From: Terrabacter tumescens
GTDB taxonomy: Bacteria > Actinomycetota > Actinomycetes > Actinomycetales > Dermatophilaceae
Direction: 5' to 3'
Length of the DNA stretch: 64,000 nt
Assembly (NCBI RefSeq): GCF_014646815.1
Contig: NZ_BMNZ01000002.1
Coordinates: forward strand, 186,001 to 250,000
Shown here: positions 24,736 through 36,300 of the stretch, in pieces
How the letters are laid out: every line of letters begins with the position of its first letter
Numbering within the stretch: position 1 is the stretch's first letter
Translations under genes and position numbers: made by a program
Notes under the pieces: generated by a model
What the model was told of the DNA's origin: nothing
The model's input: only the letters and a program-made list of their open reading frames with translations
Databases searched by the model: none

Positions 24736-27612
24736 GTGAGTGGCCCGTCCGTTGTTGTCGACCGGGCCCCCGACGGGTGGACGCACATCGGGGGCCCCGG
24801 CATGCACCTGCTCATCGGCCTCGACGAGGACGACGAGCGCACGATCGCCGCGAGCGACGCGGCCGACGGCGGCGACATCGACGACGTCGTCGAGGTGCTG
24901 ACGGCCGGCGGCATGCGCAAGGCCCACCACTTCGTCGGCGTGCACTGGCAGCCCCAGACCCGCATCGTGGCCTTCGGCCCGGTGTCGGCCCTCGTGACCC
25001 TCACCGACGGCACCGAGCACGACGTCCGGGCCACGAGCAGCAAGGTCTGGACCGACCTCGACCTGCCCGAGCACCCCGAGCGCGTCGTCCTGCGCGTGCT
25101 CGACGAGTCCGAGCGCTCCCAGCCGGTGCCGGCCCAGGGGCTCGCGGGAGGTCCTGCGGGCTCCGATGCCGTGCAGCAGGGCTCAGGAGGCGCGGCCTCC
25201 GCTGCGTCCACCGACCGTGCGGGCGACCTTGCCGGCCAGCCGGACGCCGTCGCGCCGACGGACCAGCACGACCAGCACGACCCGCTCGACCAACCGGCCG
25301 ACGTGGTCGCTGGCCCGGCCTCGTCCGCCCCCGGCTCGTCGGTGGAACCGGGCACGGCGCCCCCGTCCCAGCCGCCTGCCGGCTCGTCTGAAGACTCCAC
25401 CGACAACTCCACCGCAGACTCCTCGAACGGGGCCTCGGACGAGGTGCCGGACGCCCGCCCCGTCGGTGCCGGCATCCCGACCTTCGGGGACGTCTCGAGA
25501 TCGGCCGGGGCCGCCGCAGTGTCTGGTGCCGCGGGCGCCGACGAGCCCAGCGCGTCCGGCGCGTCCGGCGACCCTGCCGGCTCGAACGACTCAGGCCGTT
25601 CGCCGTGGGACCGCAGCTGGGCCCGCCGCGACACCCCGGCGGCACCCCCCGAGGCCGGCACCACGTCTCAGCCGCCGAGCACTGACGAGCCTCCGCCGAC
25701 CGTCCCCGCCGCCCAGCCGGCTCCTGCTGCTCCCGCTGCTCCTGCGGCTGCGGCTGCGCCGGCGCTGCGCGCGTGGACCGCCGCCGCGCCACCGGCGCCC
25801 GTGCGCGCCACGCCGAAGACGACGCCGCTGCACCCGCAGACGAGCGGACCTTCCGCTGCCGCGCCGTTGACGACGCCCCAGGGGCAGGCTCCGCAGCCCG
25901 AGACAGGTCAGCCCGAGGCACCTCAGCCCGATGAGCTCGAGGCAGCGGCACCTCCGGCGGCCGCCCCCCAGCCCGTCGCCGCGCCGTCCTCTCCCGCGCC
26001 CGCCGCGCCGTCCTCTCCCGCGCCCGCCGCGCCGTCCTCTCCCGCGCCGTCCGCGACGACGCCCGTGCAGCAGCAGGTACCCGAGCCGGCTCGGTCCGAG
26101 CCGGCTCCGTCCTCTCCCGCGCCCGCCGCGCCCGCCGTGCCTGCCGTGCCTGCCGTGCCCGCCGTGCCCGTCGTGCCCGCCGTGCCCGCCGTGCCGGTGG
26201 CCGGCGACCTGCCTGCGGCCGAGCCGCGCGACGTCGACTCGACCTGGGCCGCCCGACCCCTGCTCGAGCAGGACGCAGCCCCGGCCGCCGCGCCCGCGCA
26301 GGCCGCGCCGGCATCCGCCACGTCACTGTCACCCGCCCCGGGCCCGCCGGGCGTCGCCGGCACGGATGACCAGTCGGACGACGAGCCGGCGGCAGCGCTG
26401 CCCAGCTACGACTACCTCTTCGGTCACACCACGACGGCCGACGAGCATCGCAAGGCCCTCGCCCAGCTGACCCAGCCGGACGACGAGGACTCCGCCCACG
26501 ACGACGAGCACCTGTCGGTCCCGAGCGTCACCGACGTGCCCGACGTGCCTGTGACGAATGCCGCGCCCGTCCCCGAGGTGCCCGAGCGCCCCCTTCCGTC
26601 GGCACCGCTGCTCCCCGAGACGTCCGAGGGCGGCCTCATCTCGTCCGTCCCGTGGGCGAGCCCCGCTCCGGCTGCGGCGCCCCGGCCCGAGGTGACTCCC
26701 GAGGTGCCGACCTTCTCGGGGCGGCACACACCGCCCCCGGCCCCGAGCCTGCTGCCACCGATGAACACCCCGCCGCCCGGCGCCCGGGCGCCCGAGGCCA
26801 CTCCGCTCATCTCCATGGGCCCGCCGCCTGCCTCGCCTGCGCCTGCCTCACCTGCGCCGCCGACCGGCCAGGCTGCCCAGGGACCCGCCGCGCCATCGGC
26901 ACCCGCGCAGCCCGCGGCATACGCCCCGTCGGTGCAGTCGCCCACGGAGCCGAGCTTCGACGTGCCCATCTCGCTGCCCACGGCACCGCCGGCCCCGCCG
27001 GTCTCGGCAACCACGGCGCCCGCGGCGACCCCGGCTGCTCCCGTGGTCGACGCCGCTCCCGCAGCGGACGACGACGAGACGGAGCTGACCGTCGACCGCA
27101 GCGCGCTGCTCGAGGCGCGCAACGCCGCGCAGAACCAGACGTTCTCGGGCCCCAGCGTGCTGGCCGTGCTGTGCTCGGCGGGTCACCCGACGCCGCCGCA
27201 CGGCGACCGCTGCCGGGTGTGCGGCTCGAGCATCCCGCCGCAGGAGCCGTTCACGATGCCGCGGCCGCCGCTCGGCGTGCTGCGCCTGTCGACGGGCGAC
27301 GTCGTCACCCTCGACCGCAGCGTCCTGCTCGGCCGCGCGCCACGGCTCGGTGACGGCCTCGCAGCCCACGACCGGCCGCACGTCGTCAAGGTGCCGAGCC
27401 CCGAGCGCGACATCTCGCGCAACCACGTCGAGGTCATCCTCGAGGGATGGCACGTGCTGATCCGCGACCTCGGCACGACCAACGGCACCACCGTGACGCT
27501 GCCGGGCGAGAGTCCGATGCGCCTGCGCGCCAACGACCAGCAGGTCCTCGAGGCCGGGTCGCGCGTGTCCATGGCCGACGAGGTCTCCTTCACCTTCGAG
27601 GCGGCCCTGTGA
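24736..27612 (+). CDS. FHA-domain protein with N-terminal novel domain and very long Pro/Ala linker
   Basis: 958 residues in three parts. Residues 1-130 form a compact unrecognised domain (GWTHIGGPGMHLLIGLDEDD; GVHWQPQTRIVAFGP). Residues 130-790 are low-complexity Ala/Pro/Ser/Thr, with repeats such as PAAPSSPA and VPAVPAV. A small Cys cluster (CSAGHPTPPHGDRCRVCG, about 812-830) looks like a zinc ribbon. The final ~95 residues are an FHA domain with LLGRAP, SRNHVEV, DLGTTNGT and a strand-rich end. FHA domains bind phosphothreonine, so it likely reads marks set by the adjacent kinase. Start GTG, two bases after the phosphatase gene. Confidence 0.85.
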   Translation: MSGPSVVVDRAPDGWTHIGGPGMHLLIGLDEDDERTIAASDAADGGDIDDVVEVLTAGGMRKAHHFVGVHWQPQTRIVAFGPVSALVTLTDGTEHDVRATSSKVWTDLDLPEHPERVVLRVLDESERSQPVPAQGLAGGPAGSDAVQQGSGGAASAASTDRAGDLAGQPDAVAPTDQHDQHDPLDQPADVVAGPASSAPGSSVEPGTAPPSQPPAGSSEDSTDNSTADSSNGASDEVPDARPVGAGIPTFGDVSRSAGAAAVSGAAGADEPSASGASGDPAGSNDSGRSPWDRSWARRDTPAAPPEAGTTSQPPSTDEPPPTVPAAQPAPAAPAAPAAAAAPALRAWTAAAPPAPVRATPKTTPLHPQTSGPSAAAPLTTPQGQAPQPETGQPEAPQPDELEAAAPPAAAPQPVAAPSSPAPAAPSSPAPAAPSSPAPSATTPVQQQVPEPARSEPAPSSPAPAAPAVPAVPAVPAVPVVPAVPAVPVAGDLPAAEPRDVDSTWAARPLLEQDAAPAAAPAQAAPASATSLSPAPGPPGVAGTDDQSDDEPAAALPSYDYLFGHTTTADEHRKALAQLTQPDDEDSAHDDEHLSVPSVTDVPDVPVTNAAPVPEVPERPLPSAPLLPETSEGGLISSVPWASPAPAAAPRPEVTPEVPTFSGRHTPPPAPSLLPPMNTPPPGARAPEATPLISMGPPPASPAPASPAPPTGQAAQGPAAPSAPAQPAAYAPSVQSPTEPSFDVPISLPTAPPAPPVSATTAPAATPAAPVVDAAPAADDDETELTVDRSALLEARNAAQNQTFSGPSVLAVLCSAGHPTPPHGDRCRVCGSSIPPQEPFTMPRPPLGVLRLSTGDVVTLDRSVLLGRAPRLGDGLAAHDRPHVVKVPSPERDISRNHVEVILEGWHVLIRDLGTTNGTTVTLPGESPMRLRANDQQVLEAGSRVSMADEVSFTFEAAL

Positions 27613-27655
27613 CCCGCACGCCCGTCCACCCCCGACCCGCGGCCGGAGGTGCGTC

Positions 27656-29359
27656 GTGAAGAAGGGTGCGCCCCCGAAGATCCCGGGCCTCGTCTTCGTC
27701 CAGCCGCTCGGGTCGGGCGGCTACGCCGACGTCTTCCTCTACGAGCAGCAGAGCCCTCGCATGCCGGTCGCGGTGAAGGTGCTCAAGCCCGAGGGCCTGA
27801 CCGACGCGCTGCGCCAGCAGTTCGTCGAGGAGGCCGACACGATGGCCGCCCTCGGCGACCACCCCTACATCGTGCAGGTGTTCCGTTCGGGCACTTCCGA
27901 CGACGGTCGTCCGTACCTCGTCATGAAGTATTACCCGCCGCCCAACCTCGCGATGCGGGCGCGCGCCGAGCGCTTCTCGGTCGAGGACGTGCTGCGCACC
28001 GGCATCCAGCTCTCGAGTGCCGTCGAGACCGCGCACCGGGCCCACATCACGCATCGCGACATCAAGCCGGCCAACGTGCTCATCAGCGCCTACGGCGCCC
28101 CGGGCCTGACCGACTTCGGCATCGCCGGCCGTGGCGCGCGCGACGGCGACGTCGAGCCGGAGGCCACCGACGACGTCGGCGTCTCGGTGCCGTGGGCGCC
28201 GCCGGAGGTGCTCTACGGCCAGAGCAACGGCGACGAGCGCTCCGACGTCTACTCCCTCGCGGCCACGCTGTGGCAGCTCCTCGTCGGGCGTTCCCCTTTC
28301 GAGGTGCCGGGGGGCGACAACTCCGCGTATGCGTTGATGCCGCGGATCCGCAGCACCGCACCGCCCGCGACCGGGCGCCCGGACGTGCCGGCCGGCCTCG
28401 AGCGCCTGCTGGCGCAGGCGATGGCCAAGGACCCGTCGCACCGTCCCGCGTCGGCGCTGGAGTTCGCGCGCGCCCTCCAGGCCGTCGAGCAGCAGCAGCG
28501 CCTCAACCGCACGCCGATCGTCGTGCTCGACGAGCAGGGCCACACGACCCTGGTGAGCCAGACGCAGGGCTCGCCGACGGGCCGCGGCGGTGACGACGAG
28601 GACCGCACGCGCATCAAGGCGCCGCAGACGGTCGTCGCGCAGCCGCTCGGGCCGTCGCCGACCATGCCCGACGGCGAGACCCGTCGCCGGTCCGACGCCG
28701 GTGGGCAGCGGTGGTCACCGGCCCCGGTGCCGAGCGCCGGACCGGCACCCTCGGCGGCGCCGGTGCGCCCAGCCGCCGCGACCGACCCGGTGACGAGCCA
28801 GACGGCGCCCCTGGGGTCGGACTCCTCGGAGGAGGCGACCGTCCGTCGCGCCGCCGGCGCCGCCGGGGCGCAGGAGGCTCCGGCTCCGGCGCAGCCGCCG
28901 GTCTCGCCGCTGTCCAAGCCCCCCGTGCTGTGGGGCCTGGCCGCCGGGGTCGTGGTGCTCGTCGGTCTCGTCGTGTTCCTCCTGCTGCGTGGAGGTTGGG
29001 GGGACGCGCCCGAACCCGCCCTGCCGTCGCCGAGCGCGACCGTCTCGATGCCGGGCGACGACAGCGCCATCGGCGACGGCGTCTTCGACAAGCCGACCGT
29101 CACCGCGAGGTCGGGCGCCGGGAGCGTCGGTTTCACGTGGAACTACCCGCAACCGGACAAGAAGGACACCTTCCGGCTGTCCTACGCGCCGACCGCCTCC
29201 GACGCCGGGAACCCCGAGCGCTCCAAGCTCGTCTCGGTCACGACCCGGAGCTACACGGTCAAGGCGGCCAAGGGCACGAAGGTGTGCGCCACGGTCCGCG
29301 TGTCCCGGTCGGGCCAGGTCTCGCCGGGCTCCGACGTCCAGTGCGAGACCGCGCAGTGA
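27656..29359 (+). CDS. Transmembrane Ser/Thr protein kinase
   Basis: 567 residues. The kinase domain spans about 10-285 with intact catalytic parts: LGSGGYADVF (about 19), VAVKVLK (Lys about 42), THRDIKPANVLI (about 127), TDFGIAG (about 147) and PEVLYG, then SDVYSLAATLWQLLVGRSPF. A low-complexity segment with several Thr residues follows, then one membrane helix (about 422-446) and an extracellular FN3-like domain (about 475-567) with two cysteines. There are no PASTA repeats, so it is not PknB-type. GGAGGTGCGTC precedes the GTG start. Likely substrates are the FHA proteins and the ATPase encoded nearby (inference). Confidence 0.92.
   Translation: MKKGAPPKIPGLVFVQPLGSGGYADVFLYEQQSPRMPVAVKVLKPEGLTDALRQQFVEEADTMAALGDHPYIVQVFRSGTSDDGRPYLVMKYYPPPNLAMRARAERFSVEDVLRTGIQLSSAVETAHRAHITHRDIKPANVLISAYGAPGLTDFGIAGRGARDGDVEPEATDDVGVSVPWAPPEVLYGQSNGDERSDVYSLAATLWQLLVGRSPFEVPGGDNSAYALMPRIRSTAPPATGRPDVPAGLERLLAQAMAKDPSHRPASALEFARALQAVEQQQRLNRTPIVVLDEQGHTTLVSQTQGSPTGRGGDDEDRTRIKAPQTVVAQPLGPSPTMPDGETRRRSDAGGQRWSPAPVPSAGPAPSAAPVRPAAATDPVTSQTAPLGSDSSEEATVRRAAGAAGAQEAPAPAQPPVSPLSKPPVLWGLAAGVVVLVGLVVFLLLRGGWGDAPEPALPSPSATVSMPGDDSAIGDGVFDKPTVTARSGAGSVGFTWNYPQPDKKDTFRLSYAPTASDAGNPERSKLVSVTTRSYTVKAAKGTKVCATVRVSRSGQVSPGSDVQCETAQ
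29130..29143. other. parS-like sequence in the kinase gene (weak)
   Basis: GTTTCACGTGGAAC differs from the parS core at one position. It is about 24 kb from the parS cluster, inside codons for SVGFTWN, and may be fortuitous. Confidence 0.25.
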
Positions 29360-29534
29360 GGCGTGGCGCCGAACGTCTGAGTATGCCGGCGGGTGGACAT
29401 CGCGCGGTCGTCGCGGCAGCCTCGACCCCGAAACCACCAAACCACCACAAGACTCCGTAACAACGCACGACTGGACATCGTTGACCGCGAAGTGCCAGTA
29501 GCGGGCGTGTCGACAGGGATTAGGGGACCTGATC

Positions 29535-30344
29535 GTGATCCACAGCAAGGTGACCGTCGTGTTCTGCGGCGAGGAGTACTCCGTGTCACCCGACACCGGG
29601 CTGACCATCGGTCGCACCGGCGACGTCGAGGTGGACGACAACCCCTACCTGCACCGCACCTTCCTCGTCGTCTCGTTCGAGAACGGCTTCTGGTGGATCA
29701 GCAACACCGGTTCGACCCTGACCGCGACGGTCGCCGACGAGCAGGGCCTCTTCCAGGCCTGGCTCAACCCGGGCGCGAAGATCCCGCTCGCGATGAAGAA
29801 GCTCATCGTCTGGTTCACCGCCGGCCCCACCACCTACGACTTCGAGATCCACGTGGCGAGCCCGGCCTTCCGGTCCGTCACGGCCGACCCCGCCGCAGGG
29901 TTCGACGACGAGGCCGACGACGAGGTCGGCGCAGCCACCGTCGGGCGCGTGTCGTTCACCCCCGACCAGAAGCTGCTCGTCGTCGCGCTCTGCGAGCCGT
30001 TCCTCCTGCGCCGGGAAGCGGGTACGAGCCAGATACCCTCCTCGGCCGCTGCCGCCGACCGCCTCGGCTGGACTCTCACCCGCTTCAACCGCAAGCTCGA
30101 CAACGTCTGCCAGAAGCTCGCCGACGCCGGCACGCGCGGCCTGCACGGCGGCGTCGGCAAGCTCGCGACCAACCGCAAGGCGCGTCTCGTCGAGCACGCG
30201 CTCTCGACCAAGCTCGTCACCGAGGGCGACCTCGCCCTCCTCGACGAGCGGCTCGGCGCCCAGGGCGCCGACACCCACACCAGCACCGCCGATGAGAAGA
30301 GGGTCGACGGCCGCAAGGTCGTCGCCGAACAGGGGAACGCATGA
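29535..30344 (+). CDS. FHA protein with C-terminal winged-helix-like domain
   Basis: 269 residues from a GTG (GGGACCTGATC upstream). The first ~115 resemble an FHA sandwich (LTIGRTGDVEVDDNPYLHRTFLVV; WISNTGS). The second half (about 135-235) begins FTPDQKLLVVALCEPFL and continues ADRLGWTLTRFNRKLDNVCQKLADAG and RKARLVEHALSTKLVT, which has the look of a winged helix-turn-helix. It may sense phosphothreonine and bind DNA or a partner (inference). The gap before it (29360-29534) is unusually A/C-rich around 29430-29470 and may hold an internal promoter (TTGACC near 29479). Its stop overlaps the next start (ATGA). Confidence 0.75.
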   Translation: MIHSKVTVVFCGEEYSVSPDTGLTIGRTGDVEVDDNPYLHRTFLVVSFENGFWWISNTGSTLTATVADEQGLFQAWLNPGAKIPLAMKKLIVWFTAGPTTYDFEIHVASPAFRSVTADPAAGFDDEADDEVGAATVGRVSFTPDQKLLVVALCEPFLLRREAGTSQIPSSAAAADRLGWTLTRFNRKLDNVCQKLADAGTRGLHGGVGKLATNRKARLVEHALSTKLVTEGDLALLDERLGAQGADTHTSTADEKRVDGRKVVAEQGNA

Positions 30345-33300
30345 GCACCGCCGCCACCAAGCGACGGATAGGGGTCATCTCCACCGTCGTCGTCGCCCTC
30401 GTCGCGAGCCTGCTCGTCTGGCTCGCGACCCGCAGCGAGGGTGAGATGGTCCGCAAGGCCGACCTCAACGACGGCGGCATCTGGGTGACCAACTCGGAGC
30501 AGTCCCGCTTCGGGCGCATCAACAAGGCCGCGGGCCAGCTCGACGCCGGCGTCTACGCCGACGTGGGTGCCAGCTCGGGGCTCGACATGTTTCAGGACGG
30601 CGCGGCCGTCGTCGGCTACACCCGGGCCAGCAACCAGGTCGTCCCGATCAGCCCGTCGGAGGGCACCCTGCGGTCCGAGCAGGCCGTCCTGCTGCCCAAG
30701 GCCAGCACGGCCACCGGCAACCGCGTCTTCACGACGCCGCCCCTCGACCTCCGCGGCGGCAGCATCGCGATGATCGACCCCGCCACCGGGGAGCTGCGCG
30801 CCCAGCGCGTCGACGAGCGCTCGGGGGTCAGCGGACTGGACGGACTGCAGACCCAGGCCAAGCCGGTCGCCAAGGTGGGCGCCAACGCGGCCGTGGCGGT
30901 GGGTGTCGACGGCACCGTCTACGCCCTCTCGGCCGCGAAGGGCACGCTCACCGTCCTGCGGCAGAAGGGCAAGACGGAGTTCGACAAGCCGGTCACGACC
31001 GACCTGAAGTTCTCCTCGAAGTCGGCGCAGGTCACGGCCGTCGGCAGCCACTGGGTCGTCTGGGACTCCGGCACCGGCAAGCTCTACTCCGACGCCCTGT
31101 CCGAGCCGCAGCAGCTGTCGATCGGCGGCGCCGAGCCCGGCAACCCCGCGTTCGCGGCGCTGCAGCAGCCGGGCCCCGACGCCGCCTCGGTCCTCATCCA
31201 GGACGAGTCGCAGCTCGCCCAGGTGTCGCTGACCGGTGACGGCCCGACCACGGGTGGCGTCAAGCTGGGCCAGGGCGCACCCGGCCAGCAGCTGCTCCTC
31301 TCGGCACCCGTCCGCCTCGCGAGCTGCATCCACGCAGCGTGGGCCGGGCCGTCCAACGTCTACTACGGCCGTAACTGCGGCTCGCCGACCGACGCCGACA
31401 CCGTCGACCTCGGCGCGATGAAGAAGGGCGTGCGCACCGACGGCGTCAAGCTGCGCGTCAACCGCGGCCTCATCGTGCTCAACGACCTCGACTCCGGCGA
31501 CGTCTGGGACATCGACCGCGACAAGGTCAAGATCGACAACTGGAACTCGGTCATCCCGCCGCCGCAGACCGACGACAAGAACAAGAAGAAGGACGAGAAC
31601 CTCCTCGACGACCAGCAGAACCGGACGCCGCCCAAGGCGCAGCCGGACGTCATGCAGGTGCGACCGGGCCGGACCTCGACCCTCCACGTGCTCGACAACG
31701 ACTCCGACAGCCAGGGCTCGATCCTCGCGATCTCGCCCGGCGACGTGACACAGCCCGACGTCGCCGGCATCACCGCCGCCCCGTCGGCCGACGGCCAGAC
31801 GGTCCAGGTGACGGTGCCCGACGAGGTCCGCTCCGAGGGCTTCTCCTTCAGCTACACCGTCAACAACGGGACGACGGCCAAGAACGGCCGTGCCACCGCC
31901 AAGGTGACCGTCAAGATCGTCACCGACGACGTCAACTCCGCTCCCAAGCTGCGGGCCGGGCAGGCCCGTCTCGCGCAGTCGTCCTACCCCGTCGTCGCGA
32001 ACGGCTCGGTGAGGGTCGGCGTCGTCGCCGACTGGCGCGACGCCGAGAACGACCCGATCCAGGTGACGCCGGTCGACGTCGAGACGACGGGCGTCGACGG
32101 CTCCGGCGCTCTGACGATCAAGGCCCAGGGCCAGAAGGGCGACCAGATCGCCAAGTACGTCGTCGACGACGGTCGCGGCGGCACCGCCCAGGCCTCGGTC
32201 GGCCTCGACGTGCTGAGCGAGGACGACACCAAGCCCGTGCGTCCCCGCACCCAGCCCGACGTCGTGCGCGCCGTCGTCGGCAAGCCGGTCCAGCTCCAGC
32301 CGCTCGGCAACGACATCGCCGGCGCCGACCCCACCGACCCCGAGGCGCGCATGCGTCTCGCGCAAGCGGTCCGCGGTCCGGGCCAGCTGCAGCTCGACTC
32401 CAACCTCGACACCGGCGTCGTCACCGTGACGGGCCAGACGCCCGGGACCTCTGTCGTGACGTACACCGCCCAGGTGGGTGCTGGCGTCGCCACCGGACGG
32501 ATCCGCGTCGACATCCTGCCCGACAAGAACAACGACGCCCCGCCGGTCGCGACCCCCGACGCCGCCGTCGTGCGGGGTCAGACGCCGGTCATCGCCGACG
32601 TCCTGTCCAACGACTACAGCCCCCGCAGCGACGTCCTCGTCGTCCAGCGCGTCGAGACCTCGCAGGCGTGGCTGCGCGTGTCGATCGTCCAGGGCCGCTG
32701 GGTCCGGGTGCAGGCGACGTCCCCGGTGAGCGGCAGCCAGACCCGTCAGGGATCGGTGCGCTACACGATCTCCGACGGCACGAAGACCGCCGTCGGCCAG
32801 CTGTCCGTCGTGCAGAAGCCCGAGCCCAAGGACAAGGTGGTGCCGACCGTCGTCGACGACCTCGCCACGGTCCGCGTCGGCGACGCCGTGACGATCCCGG
32901 CGCTCGACAACGACTCGATGAGCGAGGGCATCCCGCTCAAGCTCGCGCCGCAGGTCCGCGTGCTCTCCGGCGGTGGCCAGGCCTTCGCGTCGGGCACCGT
33001 CGTGCGCTACGTCCCCGAGGTCGGCCCCATGACCGGGCCCAAGACGGCCATCCTCGAGTACACGACCTACCCCGAGGGCCTTCGCTCGCGGGGTCAGACC
33101 GGTCGCATCACGGTGACCGTCAACCCGCTGCCCGACTCGGTGAAGTACCCCAACCAGCCGCCGCAGGCGCGCAGCTTCAGTGCCAGCGTCACGGCCGGCG
33201 ACACCCTGTCGATCACGGTGCCGACGAGCGGGGTCGACCCCGACGGCGACCTGACCTTCGTCAGCGGCATCGTCGGCGGCGACAGCGGCACGGTCGACCT

Positions 33301-36300
33301 CAAGTTCGGCCGCGTCGTCGGCTTCGGTGCGGCGACCATCCGCTACGAGGCCTACCCGCGCAGCGCCGGCACCGAGGTGATCCGCTACCAGCTGCGCGAC
33401 CGGTTCGGCGGGACGAGCGACGGCTTCGTGCGCGTCGGTGTCGTCCAGCCGGGTGACCCGCAGCCGCCGGTCGCCGTCGAGGACGACGTCGTGGCCGCTC
33501 CCGGCCGCACGGTCCGCGCCGACGTCCTGTCCAACGACCTCATCGCCGCCGGTGACTCGGTCTCGTTCGTCGACCTCTCGACCCTCAACGACGCCGACGT
33601 CCTCAAGCAGTTCTCGCGCCAGAAGGACGACTCCTTCAAGGTCGTCGTGCCCGAGGTCGGTCCGGCCAAGGTCCTGACCTACGGCATCACGAACGGCCTG
33701 TTCGACCCGTCGAAGTCGACCCTGACCGTCCGCGGGCAGAAGGACTTCAACAACCCGCCGACGGCGGTCGACGACACGGGCTCCGCCAAGCCCGGCGAGA
33801 CCTCGATCGTCGTCGACGCGCTCGCCAACGACCGCGACCTCGACGGCGACCAGTCCCAGCTGAAGATCGTGAAGTTCTACGGCGACGGCGTGACCCGTGA
33901 GGGCCGCAAGCTGCGCATCGCCCTGCGTCCGCAGGCGCGCGTCGTGCCCTACGTCATCGAGGACGCCGACGGCGCCCAGGCGATGGCCCTCATCTACGTC
34001 CCGGCCGGCAACAACGGCCAGCCCTACGTCGTGTCGGGCAAGACGGTGAAGATGGGTGCGGACTCGACGGTCAAGGTGCCGCTCGGCGACTACGTCATCG
34101 ACCCGCGCGGCGGCAAGGTGTCGGTCACCTCGCCCGACACCGTGTCCACCTCGCCCGACGAGAACCTCCAGTCCGCCGTCACGTCCGGGACCGAGCTGAC
34201 GCTCACCTCGACGAACGGCTACGTCGGCCCGGCCGCGCTCATGCTCGAGGTGACCAACTCGACGGGACCCAGCGACAAGGCCGCGCAGAAGACGTACGTC
34301 ACGATCCCGGTCCAGATCGGACCCGACGTGCCCGTGCTGCGCTGCCCCGACCACGAGGTCCTCCTCGCGGCCGACGGCCCCTCGCGCACCTTCGACATCC
34401 CGCGCCTGTGCCACGCATGGCTGCCCGACGGCCTCGATGCCGGCGCCGCCGCCTACGAGGCGACGTGGGACCCGGCCGCCGACCGCGTCGACCTCTCGCA
34501 GGTCGGGCAGGGCGGCCGCCAGGTCATCCTCAAGGCGCAGGCCGCCGCGCAGGCCGGCACGACCGGTGCGGTCGCCATCAAGGCCAAGGGCGGCGCCGAC
34601 ACGTTCAAGATCAAGGTCCGCGTCACGAGCGCGCCCCCGATCGCGACGCTGCGCCCCATCACCGTCGAGGGCCTCATCGCCGGCACGAGCCGCACCGTCA
34701 ACATCGCCCAGTACCTCGACAGCCCGCTGACCGCGCCCCAGTGCTCGGTGCAGGAGTCGAGCGTCGTCTCGGGCGTGGGGGTCACGGCGTCGGTGAGCGG
34801 CTGCCAGCTGACGGTCTCGGCGTCCGACAAGGCCCGCAACGACACGAAGATCTCGCTGCGCGTCCTCGACGCCCCGGGTCGCCCGGCTGCCATCGGACAG
34901 GTCACGGTCACGGTCCGCAGCAAGCCGGACCCGACGGACGCCCCGGTGGCCGTCGCCGACCGCATCCTCGGCAGCACCGCCCGCGTCGACTGGCGCCCGC
35001 CGGCCTACGACGGCGGTCTGCCGATCTCGCAGTACGAGGTCATCGCCAACGGCGGCGAGGTGCGCCAGATCTGCACGAGCTCGCCGTGCACGATCACCGG
35101 CCTGACCAACGGCAAGGACTACTCCTTCACCGTCCGCTCGCAGAACGCGGTCGGCTGGTCCGACGAGAGCCCGCGGAGCAACACGGTCCGCCCCGACACC
35201 AAGCCCAAGGCGACGGTCATCACCAACGTCGTGCCGGGTGACCGCAAGCTCACCGTCAACTGGACGATGCCGCCCAACGAGGGCAGCGACGTCACCGACT
35301 ACCGCGTCCAGTACACCGACATCGGCGCCAGCGCCGGCTCGGGCGGCACGGTGCCGGTCAAGGCGCCGGCACTGACGAAGGTGCTCTCGGGCCTGATCAA
35401 CGACGACGCGTACAACATCCGCGTCCAGGCCAAGAACGGCGCCGGGTGGGGACCCTTCGGTCCGACGGTCAAGGCGCAGTCGTTCGGCAAGCCGGCCAAC
35501 GTGCCGGCGCCGGCGCTCTCACCGCGCACCCCGGTGCCCGGCGAGACCAATGCGCAGGTGTCGGTCTCCTGGCCGGCCACCGACCCCAACGGTCCGCCGA
35601 TCACGCGGTACGACGTCTACCGGCGCACCGGTGGCGGCGCCTGGAACCTCATCGCGACCCGCTCGGGCGGCGAGTCCCGCACGGCGAGCGACACGATCCC
35701 CTACGAGGGGCAGAAGGTCGAGTACACCGTCACGGCGACGAACGGCGGCCCGGCGACGTCCGACAAGGCGAACTTCGCGTCCTACGTCGCCAACGGCTAC
35801 CCCGACACGCCGACCCTGCTCACGGCGTCGACGCCGCGGGCCGACCAGACGATCGACGTCACGTTCCGGGTCGGCAGCGCGCACGCCGCGTCCTACGACC
35901 GGATCCACTGGACGACCGACGGCGTCACCGGCTCGTTCCCGTGCTCCGGCGGCAGCTGCCCGTCGGCGGGGACGACGAGGCCGCTGGACACGACGTCGAG
36001 GACCATCGCGATCCGGGCCTGCAACTCGGCGGGCTACTGCTCGCCGATGTCCAACGCCATCCGGGTGCACCCGTACGGTCCGACGCAGGGCGTGCCGAAC
36101 CTGCGCGAGAGCCACGACAACAACAGCATCACGTTCTCGTGGGGCACCGCCGCCAACAACGGCCGCCCGATCACCGGCTACGAGATCGACGGTGACCGCA
36201 ACCAGACCGTCGACGCCGGCACGCACTCGACGACGTTCGGCGGCCTGGGCTACTCCACGACGCGCAAGATCCGCGTCCGGGCCATCGCCCAGGACTCGGG

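Noticed and set aside
29130-29143. Functional parS in the kinase gene
   Set aside because: It is asymmetric, far from the cluster and within ordinary codons; kept only as a weak feature.
29834-34414. Very long open frame on the minus strand across the giant Ig/FN3 gene
   Set aside because: Its translation is Arg/Asp/Val/Gly-rich with no family motif, and it mirrors the plus-strand gene, which has clear domains. High G+C makes such antisense frames common.
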